Assembly: GCF_001747105.1 (NCBI RefSeq) | Contig: NZ_MDGQ01000003.1 | Location: 620,001-684,000, forward strand | Direction: 5' to 3' | From: Roseivirga misakiensis | GTDB lineage: Bacteria > Bacteroidota > Bacteroidia > Cytophagales > Cyclobacteriaceae | DNA: 64,000 bases | Shown here: positions 18,857 to 28,409 of the stretch, piece after piece | How positions within the stretch are numbered: position 1 is the stretch's first letter | Layout of the letters: every line of letters starts with the position of its first letter | The notes under the pieces: generated by a model | Told to the model about the DNA's origin: nothing | Database searches by the model: none | Seen by the model: the letters and a program-made list of their open reading frames with translations, nothing else | Program-made: the position numbers and the translations under genes

Positions 18857-19285
18857 TTACTGCCAAGCACCTAAAATCACACCTACTATTGTATAGGCCA
18901 AAACGTGGTACCCTGAATCGATTAGAATGTAACTCATAGATTTTTTGGCAAAAGTATAGTTCATGCCGATAGAAGGAAATAAGAAGAAAATGCCAGTCAT
19001 GAGGCCGTACATCGCGCCCATACCTGCCGTCATCTCTACTTCACAGCCTGGTTCTGCGGGAAAGCCAAAAAAGAATATGGCCATCCCTACCGCTATCAGT
19101 AAGGCAAATATGAATGCCGTACCAAAGGTCTTTCCCATATTGCTGTTCTTAATATCATCATCGGTAAGTCCGGCGCCCTTTTGCCAAGCCTTACCAAAAA
19201 TAGGCCCATACCAAATTGCCCCTAATGCAAAAAAAGCGATCGCCGCTACTGCTACCGCAAGCCAGTTAATAGCTGAAAAATCCAT
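18857..19285 (-). CDS. DUF1761 family membrane protein
   Basis: A 142-residue integral membrane protein with four predicted transmembrane helices. The N-terminal pattern NWLAVAVAAIAFFALGAIWYGP and FGKAWQKGAGL match the DUF1761 family, whose function is unknown. It appears to stand alone, with 264 bases upstream to the TonB gene's stop and about 190 bases downstream to the next gene. Confidence 0.85.
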   Translation of the reverse strand: MDFSAINWLAVAVAAIAFFALGAIWYGPIFGKAWQKGAGLTDDDIKNSNMGKTFGTAFIFALLIAVGMAIFFFGFPAEPGCEVEMTAGMGAMYGLMTGIFFLFPSIGMNYTFAKKSMSYILIDSGYHVLAYTIVGVILGAWQ

Positions 19286-19549
19286 ATCAAAAAAATTTAG
19301 TTAAAGTTGAATTCAATTGGTTCTCCCCTACTGCCTGAAACACTACTTTAAATTGATCCAGTAAACTAGAAGTAAACAAAAAGAAGTTGAAAATAGACAG
19401 TAATCTCTGTTGGTTCATAGAAAGCGAAAAACCATTAAGCACTGGTTTTCAAAAAGTTGAACCCTTGAATATAAGAAAAAAGATAGAATTGAACCTTCAA
19501 ATAAACCCCACGAACTCTGGACACGCAGGACTATGGTTACCCATTTAGG

Positions 19550-20323
19550 TTATTTCATTCGAAAATAAATCTTGAAGGTAATATTGCTTTCAACGGCTTC
19601 GCCATTAAAAGTAGCAGGCTCCCAGTTTTTGTATTTCTTTATTACCCTGATTGCCTCATTATCGAAAGCTGTACCGAGTGATTTTCTAATCTTAAAGTTT
19701 GTCGCTTCACCTTTACGATTTATCGTCCAAAAAACCTCAACATACCCTTCTACATTCTTAGCCTCATTATTACCAACAGCAATTTGATCAGCTGGATAAA
19801 TCAGCTCATTATCGATGAATGACTTGAAAGCACTAATACTCGGTAGTGGCCGAGCATTTGTCTTTATGTCTTCATACTGTATTTGAGCAGGGTCTTGTAT
19901 AGCTGGCTTTACAACAGGTTTACTAACTGGCTTTGGTTTTGGTACAGGCTTTTTCTGAACTGGTACGACCGGTTTTTGCTTCGGTGCACTCGCAATGGAA
20001 TCTTTTGTAACTGGAGTAATTAACTCTTCTTCTTTAGGTTCCTCTTCTATTTGAATTTCCGATGGTACTAAATGCGCTGTGTTATTCTCCTTTGGCTTAA
20101 AGACATCAGTTGTTGTACCCACCACAATGGCTGTTGCAACTACAACAGTACTAGTACCTGCCACAACGGTCGTCGTAGCCTTTGCTCCTAACTTCAATAG
20201 CGCTGAACCAAGTTTGAACCCAGCCCACACAGAAGCACCTTTCACCACATTATCAAAGTTCATCTGAGCTTTGATATCATCAGGTGTTAAATTTTTCGCC
20301 TTATCTACAAATTTGTATTTCAC
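19550..20323 (-). CDS. TonB-like protein encoded with an ECF sigma factor
   Basis: A 257-residue protein. Residues about 1-45 look cytosolic (DKAKNLTPDDIKAQMNF). One membrane segment lies at about 49-71, followed by a Pro/Lys-rich periplasmic linker (PKQKPVVPVQKKPVPKPKP) and a TonB C-terminal domain from about 165 (VEGYVEVFWTINRKGEA, ending FKIYFRMK). TonB proteins transmit proton-motive energy to outer-membrane receptors. The GTG start overlaps the TGA of the sigma gene by four bases, so the two are translationally coupled. The position suggests the cytosolic N-terminus might act as an anti-sigma element; this is inference. Confidence 0.85.
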   Translation of the reverse strand: MKYKFVDKAKNLTPDDIKAQMNFDNVVKGASVWAGFKLGSALLKLGAKATTTVVAGTSTVVVATAIVVGTTTDVFKPKENNTAHLVPSEIQIEEEPKEEELITPVTKDSIASAPKQKPVVPVQKKPVPKPKPVSKPVVKPAIQDPAQIQYEDIKTNARPLPSISAFKSFIDNELIYPADQIAVGNNEAKNVEGYVEVFWTINRKGEATNFKIRKSLGTAFDNEAIRVIKKYKNWEPATFNGEAVESNITFKIYFRMK

Positions 20324-20889
20324 GATGTACTACGCTTAAAATATCTTTTCAACCTCTTTAGGATTCTGTAAGTCCGGGTTTTGGCATTGCCCTCCGTAAT
20401 ATCCAGAATGTATCCTATCTCCGCGAAACTCTTACCCTCAAAAAATCGCAACTCTATTAGTTCTAATTCAGCGGGTTTAAGTTTCTCCAACACGTCTGGC
20501 AACATAGTTAGCCAGAGCTCCTTCTCATTCTCCTCAATTTCAATTTCGAAGACGATATCGTGTGATATGTAATTTTCCAACGACACGTGCCGTTGCTTTT
20601 TCTGCGACCTGAAATAGTCATAGCAACTATTTAATGCTATTCGCGCCAACCAAGCAGATAAAGGGTATCCTTTATACTTATAATCATCTAAATGAGACAG
20701 TGCCTTTCCGAAAGCCTCGGAGGTAATATCTCCTGCCAAATCTACATCTTGAACTCTAGAAAAAACTAATCTAAAAACTTGCTCATAATACTTCTTATAA
20801 AGGGGTTCAAAGAACTTCTTATCCCCTTTAGCCTTCTCAATTAGCTCTATTTCCGTAAGTTCCGATATGGTCGATTTAGTCAAAATCAA
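20320..20889 (-). CDS. ECF-type RNA polymerase sigma factor
   Basis: A 189-residue sigma-70 family protein with only regions 2 and 4. Region 2 includes FEPLYKKYYEQVFRLVFSR, DLAGDITSEAFGKAL and AWLARIALNSCYDYFR; region 4 includes ELIELRFFEGKSFAEIGYIL. No ATG lies near the N-terminus: upstream an in-frame TAA closes the frame, and the best start is TTG at 20889 (another TTG is at 20883). It is coupled to a TonB-like membrane protein that may sense a signal for it. Confidence 0.93.
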   Translation of the reverse strand: MILTKSTISELTEIELIEKAKGDKKFFEPLYKKYYEQVFRLVFSRVQDVDLAGDITSEAFGKALSHLDDYKYKGYPLSAWLARIALNSCYDYFRSQKKQRHVSLENYISHDIVFEIEIEENEKELWLTMLPDVLEKLKPAELELIELRFFEGKSFAEIGYILDITEGNAKTRTYRILKRLKRYFKRSTS

Positions 20890-21077
20890 GCTTGGTTTAA
20901 CGCTTAGGCTTTAAATAGTTGGACATAAAACGATATCGTAATCAAAAGAAACACAGCAATCTAATATATTTGATCGAATTAGGTAACCAATTACCTAACT
21001 AATTGATTTTACAGACTTTACAAATCTTGTATTCTTCTTTAAACCAATTCAGAGAGATTGGTGTTAATTAAAAACTT

Positions 21078-22175
21078 ATGAAGGGATACCGGTTTTCTAA
21101 ATATATACCTGAAAAAGCGCAAGGTGATTCAGCCTTCGATAACCTACTCAATATTTTTCTACAGCTAATCAGCATTACTGGCGGCGATGTCTCGGAAACA
21201 CTGTCTTGGCTGACCAATATTGACAAGCAATACTCAATTACGGACGATAATTACGGGATAGGAGACTTTATTGACGAACTAAAGGAAAAAGGATATCTCA
21301 CTGAACAAAATCAGGATGGGAAATTTGAAGTAACTGGTAAAACAGGTCAGGAAATCAGAAAGTCTTCTTTAGAAGAAATCTTTGGCAAACTGAAGAAGGC
21401 GGGTAAAGGTCAACATAAAACTAATTTCTCTGGTACAGGTGATGAAACCGGTACTGACCGAAGGCCTTTCGAGTTTGGTGACTCCATACAGCAAATTGCG
21501 ATGACCGATTCGATCAGGAATGCCCAAATCAATAATGGTTTCGGAGATTTTATGATGACCGAAAATGATCTGGAAGTCGTAGAGACAGAATATAAAACCC
21601 AGACCTCGACCGTCCTTATGATCGATATTTCTCATTCCATGATTTTATATGGTGAGGATAGAATTACGCCAGCGAAAAAAGTGGCGATGGCCCTTGCCGA
21701 GTTAGTGACCACTAAGTATCCGAAAGACACGATTGACGTAATTGTATTCGGAAACGATGCCTGGCAAATAGAAATCAAAGACCTCCCCTATCTACAAGTT
21801 GGTCCGTATCACACCAATACCATAGCAGGATTAGAATTGGCTATGGATATTCTGAGAAGGAGAAAAAACCCAAACAAGCAGATTTTCATGATCACGGATG
21901 GGAAACCTACTTGTATGAAAGTGGGCATCAAGTACTATAAAAACGCATTTGGTCTAGACCCTAAAATTTTAAACAAAACATTGAATTTGGCTACGCAATG
22001 CCGTAGACTCAATATCCCAGTAACCACGTTCATGATTGCATCCGACCCTTACCTAAAGCAATTCGTGCAAGAATTCACGACGGCCAATAATGGAAATGCC
22101 TACTACAGTAGCTTAAAGGGATTAGGGCACATCATATTTGAAGATTATAAACGCAATAGAAGAAAAAGATTCTAA
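21078..22175 (+). CDS. VWA-domain protein partnered with an AAA ATPase
   Basis: A 365-residue cytosolic protein. The C-terminal half is a von Willebrand A domain with an intact MIDAS metal site, DISHS (Asp183, Ser185, Ser187), and MITDGKPT later. The N-terminal half is helical and Gly-rich in the middle (about residues 105-130). Such proteins pair with MoxR/magnesium-chelatase-type AAA ATPases in chaperone-like metal-insertion or protein-remodelling complexes. The partner gene follows one base later. The substrate is unknown. Confidence 0.88.
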   Translation: MKGYRFSKYIPEKAQGDSAFDNLLNIFLQLISITGGDVSETLSWLTNIDKQYSITDDNYGIGDFIDELKEKGYLTEQNQDGKFEVTGKTGQEIRKSSLEEIFGKLKKAGKGQHKTNFSGTGDETGTDRRPFEFGDSIQQIAMTDSIRNAQINNGFGDFMMTENDLEVVETEYKTQTSTVLMIDISHSMILYGEDRITPAKKVAMALAELVTTKYPKDTIDVIVFGNDAWQIEIKDLPYLQVGPYHTNTIAGLELAMDILRRRKNPNKQIFMITDGKPTCMKVGIKYYKNAFGLDPKILNKTLNLATQCRRLNIPVTTFMIASDPYLKQFVQEFTTANNGNAYYSSLKGLGHIIFEDYKRNRRKRF

Positions 22176-22176
22176 G

Positions 22177-23697
22177 ATGAGCTATAAAGCACTGACATCA
22201 GATCAATTATTATCTATAAAAACACTTAAAGAACTCAAGGAAGCTGGTTACGAAAGTAAATCAGTGAAAGATGAGTTAAGAGATAACCTTATTTCCAAGC
22301 TTAAAAACGGGGAATCTACTTTTGAAGGTATTTGGGGTTATGAAGATACTGTTATACCTGATATTGAGAGAGCCATTTTGTCCAAACACAATATGAACTT
22401 GTTGGGTTTGAGAGGGCAGGCGAAAACAAGAATTGCTCGGCAAATGACCGAATTACTGGATGAATATGTGCCAATTATTGAGGGGTCTGACCTGAATGAT
22501 GATCCACTGAATCCATTGGGACGATTTGGAGCTGACCTGATCAAAGAAAAAGGTGATGATACCCCGATCGCATGGTTACATCGTTCCGATCGCTATGCTG
22601 AAAAATTAGCGACACCAGATGTTTCGATTGCGGACCTTATTGGAGACGTAGACCCTATAAAAGCAGCAACGCTAAAACTGCCCTATTCAGATGAACGCGT
22701 TATTCATTATGGTCTAGTTCCAAGGTCACATCGGTGTATTTTCGTCATTAATGAGCTACCCGATCTACAGGCTAGAATCCAAGTGGCGTTGTTCAATATT
22801 CTTCAAGAAGGTGATATCCAAATCAGAGGCTTTAAACTTAGAATGCCCCTGGATATTCAATTTGTATTCACCGCTAACCCAGAAGATTATACCAATAGAG
22901 GCAGCATTGTAACGCCACTAAAAGATAGAATCGATAGTCAGATTATCACCCACTACCCTAAAACCTTAGAAATCAGCAAGCAAATCACCACGCAAGAAGC
23001 GGATATCAAAGGTGAGCAAAAGGAAAAAGTGGTGATCAATGAAATTGCTCAAGACCTCATCGAGCAAATTGCCATTGAAGCAAGAGATAGTGAATATGTG
23101 GACGAAAAAAGTGGGGTTTCAGCCCGGTTGACAATTTCGGCCTATGAAAACCTTGCCAGTGCTGCCGAAAGAAGAGCATTAATAAACGGAGAAAACCAGA
23201 CTTATATTCGTATCTCCGATTTTGTAGGAGTGGTGCCAGCCATCACGGGAAAAGTGGAATTGGTTTATGAAGGCGAACAAGAAGGCCCTGGCATTGTAGC
23301 TCACAATTTAGTGGGCAAGGCCATTAGAACCATGTTCACAGAGTATTTCCCAAAACCAGATGATAAGTCTAAAGAGAAATCAGAAAATCCGTACAAAAAA
23401 ATCATAGAATGGTTTGGCGAAGGCTACACACTAGACCTCCTCAATGACCTGAAAGGATCGACTTATGAAGAGGGCTTAAAAGCTGTTCCAGGGTTGGCAG
23501 AATTGGTGAAAGCCAAACATCCTAAAGCTAACATGCATGAAACACTATTCCTGATGGAATTTGTACTACACGGATTAGCAGAGTATAGTAAACTCAGTAA
23601 ATCAGCACTTGACACAGGAACAAGATTTAAAGACTTACTCAGTAGTATGTTTTCTATGCCAGATTTGGATGATCTAACTGAAGATGATTTAGAATAA
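22177..23697 (+). CDS. Magnesium-chelatase/MoxR-like AAA+ ATPase
   Basis: The start is the ATG at 22177 (MSYKALTSDQL), one base after the VWA stop; the longer in-frame start at 22138 lies inside the VWA gene. The 506-residue product has a Walker A-like GLRGQAKT (residues 77-84), CIFVINELPD as Walker B, and FVFTANPEDYTNRG as sensor 1, in the style of ChlI/BchI and MoxR proteins. The C-terminal part (after about 300) is helical. It probably forms a hexamer that works with the VWA protein. No tetrapyrrole genes are near, so a chelatase role is unlikely. Confidence 0.9.
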   Translation: MSYKALTSDQLLSIKTLKELKEAGYESKSVKDELRDNLISKLKNGESTFEGIWGYEDTVIPDIERAILSKHNMNLLGLRGQAKTRIARQMTELLDEYVPIIEGSDLNDDPLNPLGRFGADLIKEKGDDTPIAWLHRSDRYAEKLATPDVSIADLIGDVDPIKAATLKLPYSDERVIHYGLVPRSHRCIFVINELPDLQARIQVALFNILQEGDIQIRGFKLRMPLDIQFVFTANPEDYTNRGSIVTPLKDRIDSQIITHYPKTLEISKQITTQEADIKGEQKEKVVINEIAQDLIEQIAIEARDSEYVDEKSGVSARLTISAYENLASAAERRALINGENQTYIRISDFVGVVPAITGKVELVYEGEQEGPGIVAHNLVGKAIRTMFTEYFPKPDDKSKEKSENPYKKIIEWFGEGYTLDLLNDLKGSTYEEGLKAVPGLAELVKAKHPKANMHETLFLMEFVLHGLAEYSKLSKSALDTGTRFKDLLSSMFSMPDLDDLTEDDLE

Positions 23698-23735
23698 GCA
23701 TAATTCGCTTTCAGTATTACCCTAAGCGTAGTTAA

Positions 23736-24383
23736 ATGGATTTAGCTCACTTAAGCAGAATAACAATTAAGGGGGAAGGTCAGTTTCTCGAATTCAAGAA
23801 AAAGGCTAATTACCCTGAAAAAATTGTTAAAGAGATAGTAGCATTCGCCAATAGCAATGGTGGAAAGCTATTGCTCGGTGTTGACGATGATGGAACCATT
23901 TCAGGGACTAGAAATATTGAAGGAGAAGCCTTTGTTTTAGAAAAAGCTATCGAAGAACTAATAAAACCACACATTGACTATCAGTTGGAGCTATTAAAAA
24001 TCAATGATAAAAAAGGCGTAGCTATTTTTAATATCCCAGAAGGGAGTCAAAAGCCATATCGCGCTTCAGAAAATACTCAACAAGAAATAGGCACTGCGTT
24101 TATTCGGTGTGGTGACGAAAGTGTAAAAGCGTCTAAAGAAATGCGTCAAATTCTTAAGCGAAAAAATGATGCTAGAGATGAGCGCTTTAATTATGGAGAA
24201 AAAGAAAAAATTCTGATGCAATTGTTAGAACAAGACAAGTTTACCAATGTATCAACGTTTGCAAAACAAGCCAATATCCCAAAGTTTATAGCATCCAGAA
24301 CATTAGTAAAGTTAGTCTTGGCAAACTTGCTTACGATTGAACCTTCTGCCCAAGGCGATAAATATTTTGTGAAAGAAACATGA
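23736..24383 (+). CDS. AlbA_2 (Schlafen-type) ATP-binding protein with C-terminal HTH
   Basis: A 215-residue protein. Residues about 5-140 are an AlbA_2 domain, shown by GEGQFLEFKKK, IVAFANSNGGKLLLGVDDDG, and an AFIRCGDESVKAS segment. The last 70 residues look like a winged-helix region (STFAKQANIPKFIASRTLVK). Such proteins are putative DNA- or RNA-binding regulators. The stop overlaps the SYLF start in ATGA, so the two genes are coupled; 38 bases separate it from the AAA ATPase gene. Confidence 0.85.
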   Translation: MDLAHLSRITIKGEGQFLEFKKKANYPEKIVKEIVAFANSNGGKLLLGVDDDGTISGTRNIEGEAFVLEKAIEELIKPHIDYQLELLKINDKKGVAIFNIPEGSQKPYRASENTQQEIGTAFIRCGDESVKASKEMRQILKRKNDARDERFNYGEKEKILMQLLEQDKFTNVSTFAKQANIPKFIASRTLVKLVLANLLTIEPSAQGDKYFVKET

Positions 24384-24928
24384 TGAAACGTTTAAGAATA
24401 GTTCCCCTAGTTTTTATAAGTCTTTTCATATGGAACATTGAGGCTGAAGCCCAACGCAGAAAGAAGCACGACCCGCAAAAGGCAGAACAAACACTTGCTG
24501 AATTTGAAAAAGTAGATCCTGGATTCGCAAAACTTGCAGCAGAAGCTTACGGATATGCTATTTTCCCTTCGATTGGTAAAGGAGCGATCGGAATAGGAGG
24601 AGCTGCTGGTAAAGGGGTAGTTTACAGAAAAGGTGACGTTGTAGGCGGTGTAAATATGACTCAAATATCATTTGGTTTTCAGTTTGGAGGCCAAGCCTAT
24701 AGCGAAATCATATTCTTTGAAAATGCTGATGCTTTTAACCGCTTTCAGGAAAATGAATTACAATTCGCCGCTCAGGTATCGGCGGTGGCCTTAAAGTCAG
24801 GTATCTCCGCAGACGCCAAGTATACAGAGGGAGTCGCCGTTTTTACGATGGCCAAAGGAGGTTTAATGTACGAGGCTGCCGTTGGTGGTCAACGCTTCAA
24901 GTTTATTCCCCCAAATAAGATGAAGTAA
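24380..24928 (+). CDS. Exported SYLF (DUF500) lipid-binding domain protein
   Basis: SYLF domains bind phosphoinositides in eukaryotes; bacterial members are exported and of uncertain role. This 182-residue protein has a signal peptide ending near AEAQ, then the family's AYGYAIFPSIGKGAIGIGG and GGVNMTQISFGFQFGGQ stretches and a Gly-rich end (GLMYEAAVGGQRFKF). The start ATG at 24380 overlaps the stop of the AlbA_2 gene; the following ATG at 24383 is equally possible. Confidence 0.9.
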   Translation: MMKRLRIVPLVFISLFIWNIEAEAQRRKKHDPQKAEQTLAEFEKVDPGFAKLAAEAYGYAIFPSIGKGAIGIGGAAGKGVVYRKGDVVGGVNMTQISFGFQFGGQAYSEIIFFENADAFNRFQENELQFAAQVSAVALKSGISADAKYTEGVAVFTMAKGGLMYEAAVGGQRFKFIPPNKMK

Positions 24929-25031
24929 TCATATCATTCTCATTTATACTATTTCAATTATTAACAATACCTAGCGTTACCATTATCAATTTTTGCGTTA
25001 TAATTATTATAATTGTATAAGGCAAAATAAA

Positions 25032-28000
25032 ATGATCAATACTGCACTAAGATTTTTATTCATACTGTTTTCGTTTTGTTCCTTTGCCATTATCGCTCAA
25101 GAGCAAGTTACTGACCCCAATAATGCTATAAAAATAGCGCGCGAATTAGCCAGTGTTAAACAATACGACTCCGCATCGAACTACTTTCAAAAGACCATTC
25201 AGCTCTCCATTGAAATAGAAGATAATTGGAATAAAACGCTAGCTCAGGCAGAACTAGGTAGAAATTGGATTTACCAAAGAGACTATGAAAAGGCAAAAGA
25301 GATATCAGAAGCAGTCTTAGAAAATAGAGGGGCAGCTATTAGAGCGAAGATCATTGCACACCAAAACCTTGGTCGTCTTTACGCAAGAAACCCTCAAGAT
25401 TATGATAAAGAAAAATACCATAACCATAAGGCCCTCAAGATAGCCTCAGAAGAAATTCCTAGACGTTTTTCAGCTAAACGCAAGAATGACTCTCTGAAAA
25501 CAAGTAATGTAATCAGAGGTCTTCAAGTCTTGTCTTACATGCACCGAGACTTACGGTCGTATGATTCGGCTCAATATTATATGGATCGAATTATTGATCT
25601 TTCGGAAGAAAAACAACCGGCTAACATTTACCAATTAGCCTATAACCAGCTCGACCAACTTTGGTTGTATGTCAATCAAAACAGATTTAGTGACACTAAA
25701 ATAGAGATCGACAGAACGCAACCCCTTATCGACAATCTTTCTTTAAACACTCAAGGTGAGTTCAACTTAGCCGCTAATTACTATAATCTACTAGATGTTT
25801 ACTACAGCAGAACTAGGAATACTGATTCTTCATTTGCCGCAAGAGTTAAACAAGAGCAAATAATATCTGCTAGCCCGAGAATAGACTCAACTCAATTAGC
25901 GCAACTTCAGACCAATATGGGAATTGGTTACTATACCACGGGGGACATAAACAAAGCTTTTGAATATGAGAAAAAAGCGCTCAAACTAAAGGAAAGAGTT
26001 CTCCCTGTTGATGACCTCGGTTTTGCTGCCAGTTATAAGATGTTGGGTATTTATAGAATAGATCAAGCTTTTGCTGGAGAAGAGGCAACGGAATACTTCA
26101 GAGAGGCGCTTAGAATAAATTTAAAACATCTTGGTAGACTTAATCCCACTACTGCTGATGCCATGTATAACTTATCCTACGGCCTCAACACTGCTGGAAA
26201 GTTTGCCGAATCTTTAGAAGTCGAAAGAGAGGTACTTGATATTTTTGCTGAAATAGGAGTAGGAGACTATGTCAAAGGATCCGTGTTAGCAGGAATTGCC
26301 ACCAACCTAGCATCGCTCGATAGCTTACAAGAAGCCATCTTCGCGTATAATGAACTAGTCAAATTTTCAAATATGTCTAAGATAGACATGTCGATCTATA
26401 AGGTAAAAGCCGAATCAGGATTAGGATTCTGTTATTTAAAAATGGATGAATATGACAAAGCTCTCAAACATTTCAAGGTTGCCGAAAGACTGTTAGTTCA
26501 AATGAGTGGCCCTGGCAATTCTGGACTAGCCGCAATTTATAATGGGATTTCGAAAGGCCTTAATGAACAAAATCGTTTAGATGAGGCATTGGTAATGATT
26601 AAAAAAGCAATTGAAGTCAATTCATACGACAAACTTCTTTTTAGTATTGACCCGATTCCACTTGATCTGTTAGCTAAAAAACAAATTCAATTTGTAGACT
26701 CATATGTCATTTACACTCAAATTCTTAAGCACAGAACAGAAATAGAAGAAAATCCTGATTTCGAAGAGTTCTGGAAAGTCTTTAATAATTCAATCGAAGT
26801 CATTGAGAGCTCCATTTCTGAACAAACTAACAGTGCCGATGTCATCTCACTCCTATCTGCTAATAAAACTTTGTACTCTGCTGGAATAGATATCCAATGG
26901 TTAATGGACAGTGTCAATATTGAATCGCAAGAATCACTTAAAATGTGGCAGCTCTCAGAAAAATCAAAAGCAATCAACCAAAAACTAAAAGACAGAAAGA
27001 GGCAAGCTACCTCTCCATTAAGCACCGATATTAAAATACAAGAAGGATTAACAGCAATCAGCGATCAAATAGCACAATACAAATCGTTGGCGATAAACGG
27101 AAATGACCATGATTCGGTAAGTGCTGGTTTGTTTAAGGCACTACAGGCAAAAAAAGAATATAAAGAGAAGATAAAATCAGATTTTCCTCGAGATTATTTA
27201 CTGAAGTACTTAACGGATGATATCTCATTTAATGATGTGAAAGTTTTTCTTGGCCCGAATCAAGTGATCTTAGATTATTTTATTGCAGGTGAAAATCTAT
27301 ATGCCTTCGTAATCAATGAACATGGTATTGACTCTTTCAAATTTGATTGGTCTACTTCGTTAAAAGCTAATGTATCAAGTTTTAAAAAGCATTTGGTCAA
27401 TGATTCTTTGAACCTATTTTATCAAGCAAGCAGGGACATTTATCAAGAGATATTTAAGCCCTTGGAATCAGCGATAACCGGAAAAAACGTCATAATTGTG
27501 CCTGACAAAACGCTTTGGAATGTAAACTTTGACCTTCTATTAACCAATTCAGGTAAAGAAATGCCAAAACCGAATGATTTTCTCATTTCGAAATATGCAT
27601 TCAGTTATAATTACTCAAGCGATTTGTTAGTGAAAAATGTTAAAAAAGAAGAATCGAAAAGCCAAGTACTTGGCTTTTCCTATGCTGACGACAATATCAC
27701 AGAACTTCAAGTAAGCAACTTAAGAGATAAGGCCAAGGCAAACCTTCCTGGAACTGCTCTAGAAGTGAGAAATTTAGCAGAATCTTTATTAGGCACATTT
27801 TATTTCGGAAAACAGGCTAGCGAAGAAGTCTTTAAGAAAAAGGCTTCAGCGTTTAGTGTCTTACACTTGGCACTTCATGGTGAAGTAAACGATAAAGATC
27901 CCGATAATTCTAAACTGTTTTTTGGAGGTAATGGTGATTTAAGTGATGAAGACAATACTCTTCACAGCTTTGAGCTTTACGATATGAACCTTAATGCCGA

Positions 28001-28409
28001 ACTTGCGGTATTGAGTGCTTGCAATACGGGAGCTGGGAAAATAACTGATGGAGAAGGCATAATGAGTCTCGGCAAAGCCTTTCAGTATGCCGGTGTAAAT
28101 AGTGTATTACTTAGCCAATGGGAAGTATCAGATGCCGTGGCACCTGAAATTATTGAGGCCTTTTATAAGTATCTGAAAGAAGGTCAGACCAAAGCTGAAG
28201 CATTACGATCTGCGAAACTAGACTTTCTCAAAACATCCAACAATATTACTTCAAACCCTTATTATTGGGGAAGCTTTTTCATACTAGGTAGCACAGAATC
28301 AATTGATTTTAAAACAAGTGATCAGAAGTGGTTCTGGTTACTAGGAGTTTCATTGATACTAGTTATCCTAATTTTCAGAAAACGAAAAATTATTAGAACT
28401 ACATCTTAG
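25032..28409 (+). CDS. Exported, membrane-anchored TPR-CHAT protease
   Basis: The start is the ATG at 25032; the frame also opens with TTG at 24993, but MINTALRFLFILFSFCS begins a signal peptide ending near IIAQ. Residues about 30-560 are TPR-like helical repeats (ATYFREA-type units), then a coiled region, and a CHAT domain from about 740. The caspase-like dyad is visible: His949 in HLALHGE and Cys997 in LSACNTG, followed by GEGIMSLGKAFQYAG and LSQWEVSD. A C-terminal transmembrane helix (WLLGVSLILVILIF) and basic tail follow. The protease domain should thus lie in the periplasm. Its stop overlaps the stop of the convergent gene at 28406. Confidence 0.92.
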   Translation: MINTALRFLFILFSFCSFAIIAQEQVTDPNNAIKIARELASVKQYDSASNYFQKTIQLSIEIEDNWNKTLAQAELGRNWIYQRDYEKAKEISEAVLENRGAAIRAKIIAHQNLGRLYARNPQDYDKEKYHNHKALKIASEEIPRRFSAKRKNDSLKTSNVIRGLQVLSYMHRDLRSYDSAQYYMDRIIDLSEEKQPANIYQLAYNQLDQLWLYVNQNRFSDTKIEIDRTQPLIDNLSLNTQGEFNLAANYYNLLDVYYSRTRNTDSSFAARVKQEQIISASPRIDSTQLAQLQTNMGIGYYTTGDINKAFEYEKKALKLKERVLPVDDLGFAASYKMLGIYRIDQAFAGEEATEYFREALRINLKHLGRLNPTTADAMYNLSYGLNTAGKFAESLEVEREVLDIFAEIGVGDYVKGSVLAGIATNLASLDSLQEAIFAYNELVKFSNMSKIDMSIYKVKAESGLGFCYLKMDEYDKALKHFKVAERLLVQMSGPGNSGLAAIYNGISKGLNEQNRLDEALVMIKKAIEVNSYDKLLFSIDPIPLDLLAKKQIQFVDSYVIYTQILKHRTEIEENPDFEEFWKVFNNSIEVIESSISEQTNSADVISLLSANKTLYSAGIDIQWLMDSVNIESQESLKMWQLSEKSKAINQKLKDRKRQATSPLSTDIKIQEGLTAISDQIAQYKSLAINGNDHDSVSAGLFKALQAKKEYKEKIKSDFPRDYLLKYLTDDISFNDVKVFLGPNQVILDYFIAGENLYAFVINEHGIDSFKFDWSTSLKANVSSFKKHLVNDSLNLFYQASRDIYQEIFKPLESAITGKNVIIVPDKTLWNVNFDLLLTNSGKEMPKPNDFLISKYAFSYNYSSDLLVKNVKKEESKSQVLGFSYADDNITELQVSNLRDKAKANLPGTALEVRNLAESLLGTFYFGKQASEEVFKKKASAFSVLHLALHGEVNDKDPDNSKLFFGGNGDLSDEDNTLHSFELYDMNLNAELAVLSACNTGAGKITDGEGIMSLGKAFQYAGVNSVLLSQWEVSDAVAPEIIEAFYKYLKEGQTKAEALRSAKLDFLKTSNNITSNPYYWGSFFILGSTESIDFKTSDQKWFWLLGVSLILVILIFRKRKIIRTTS

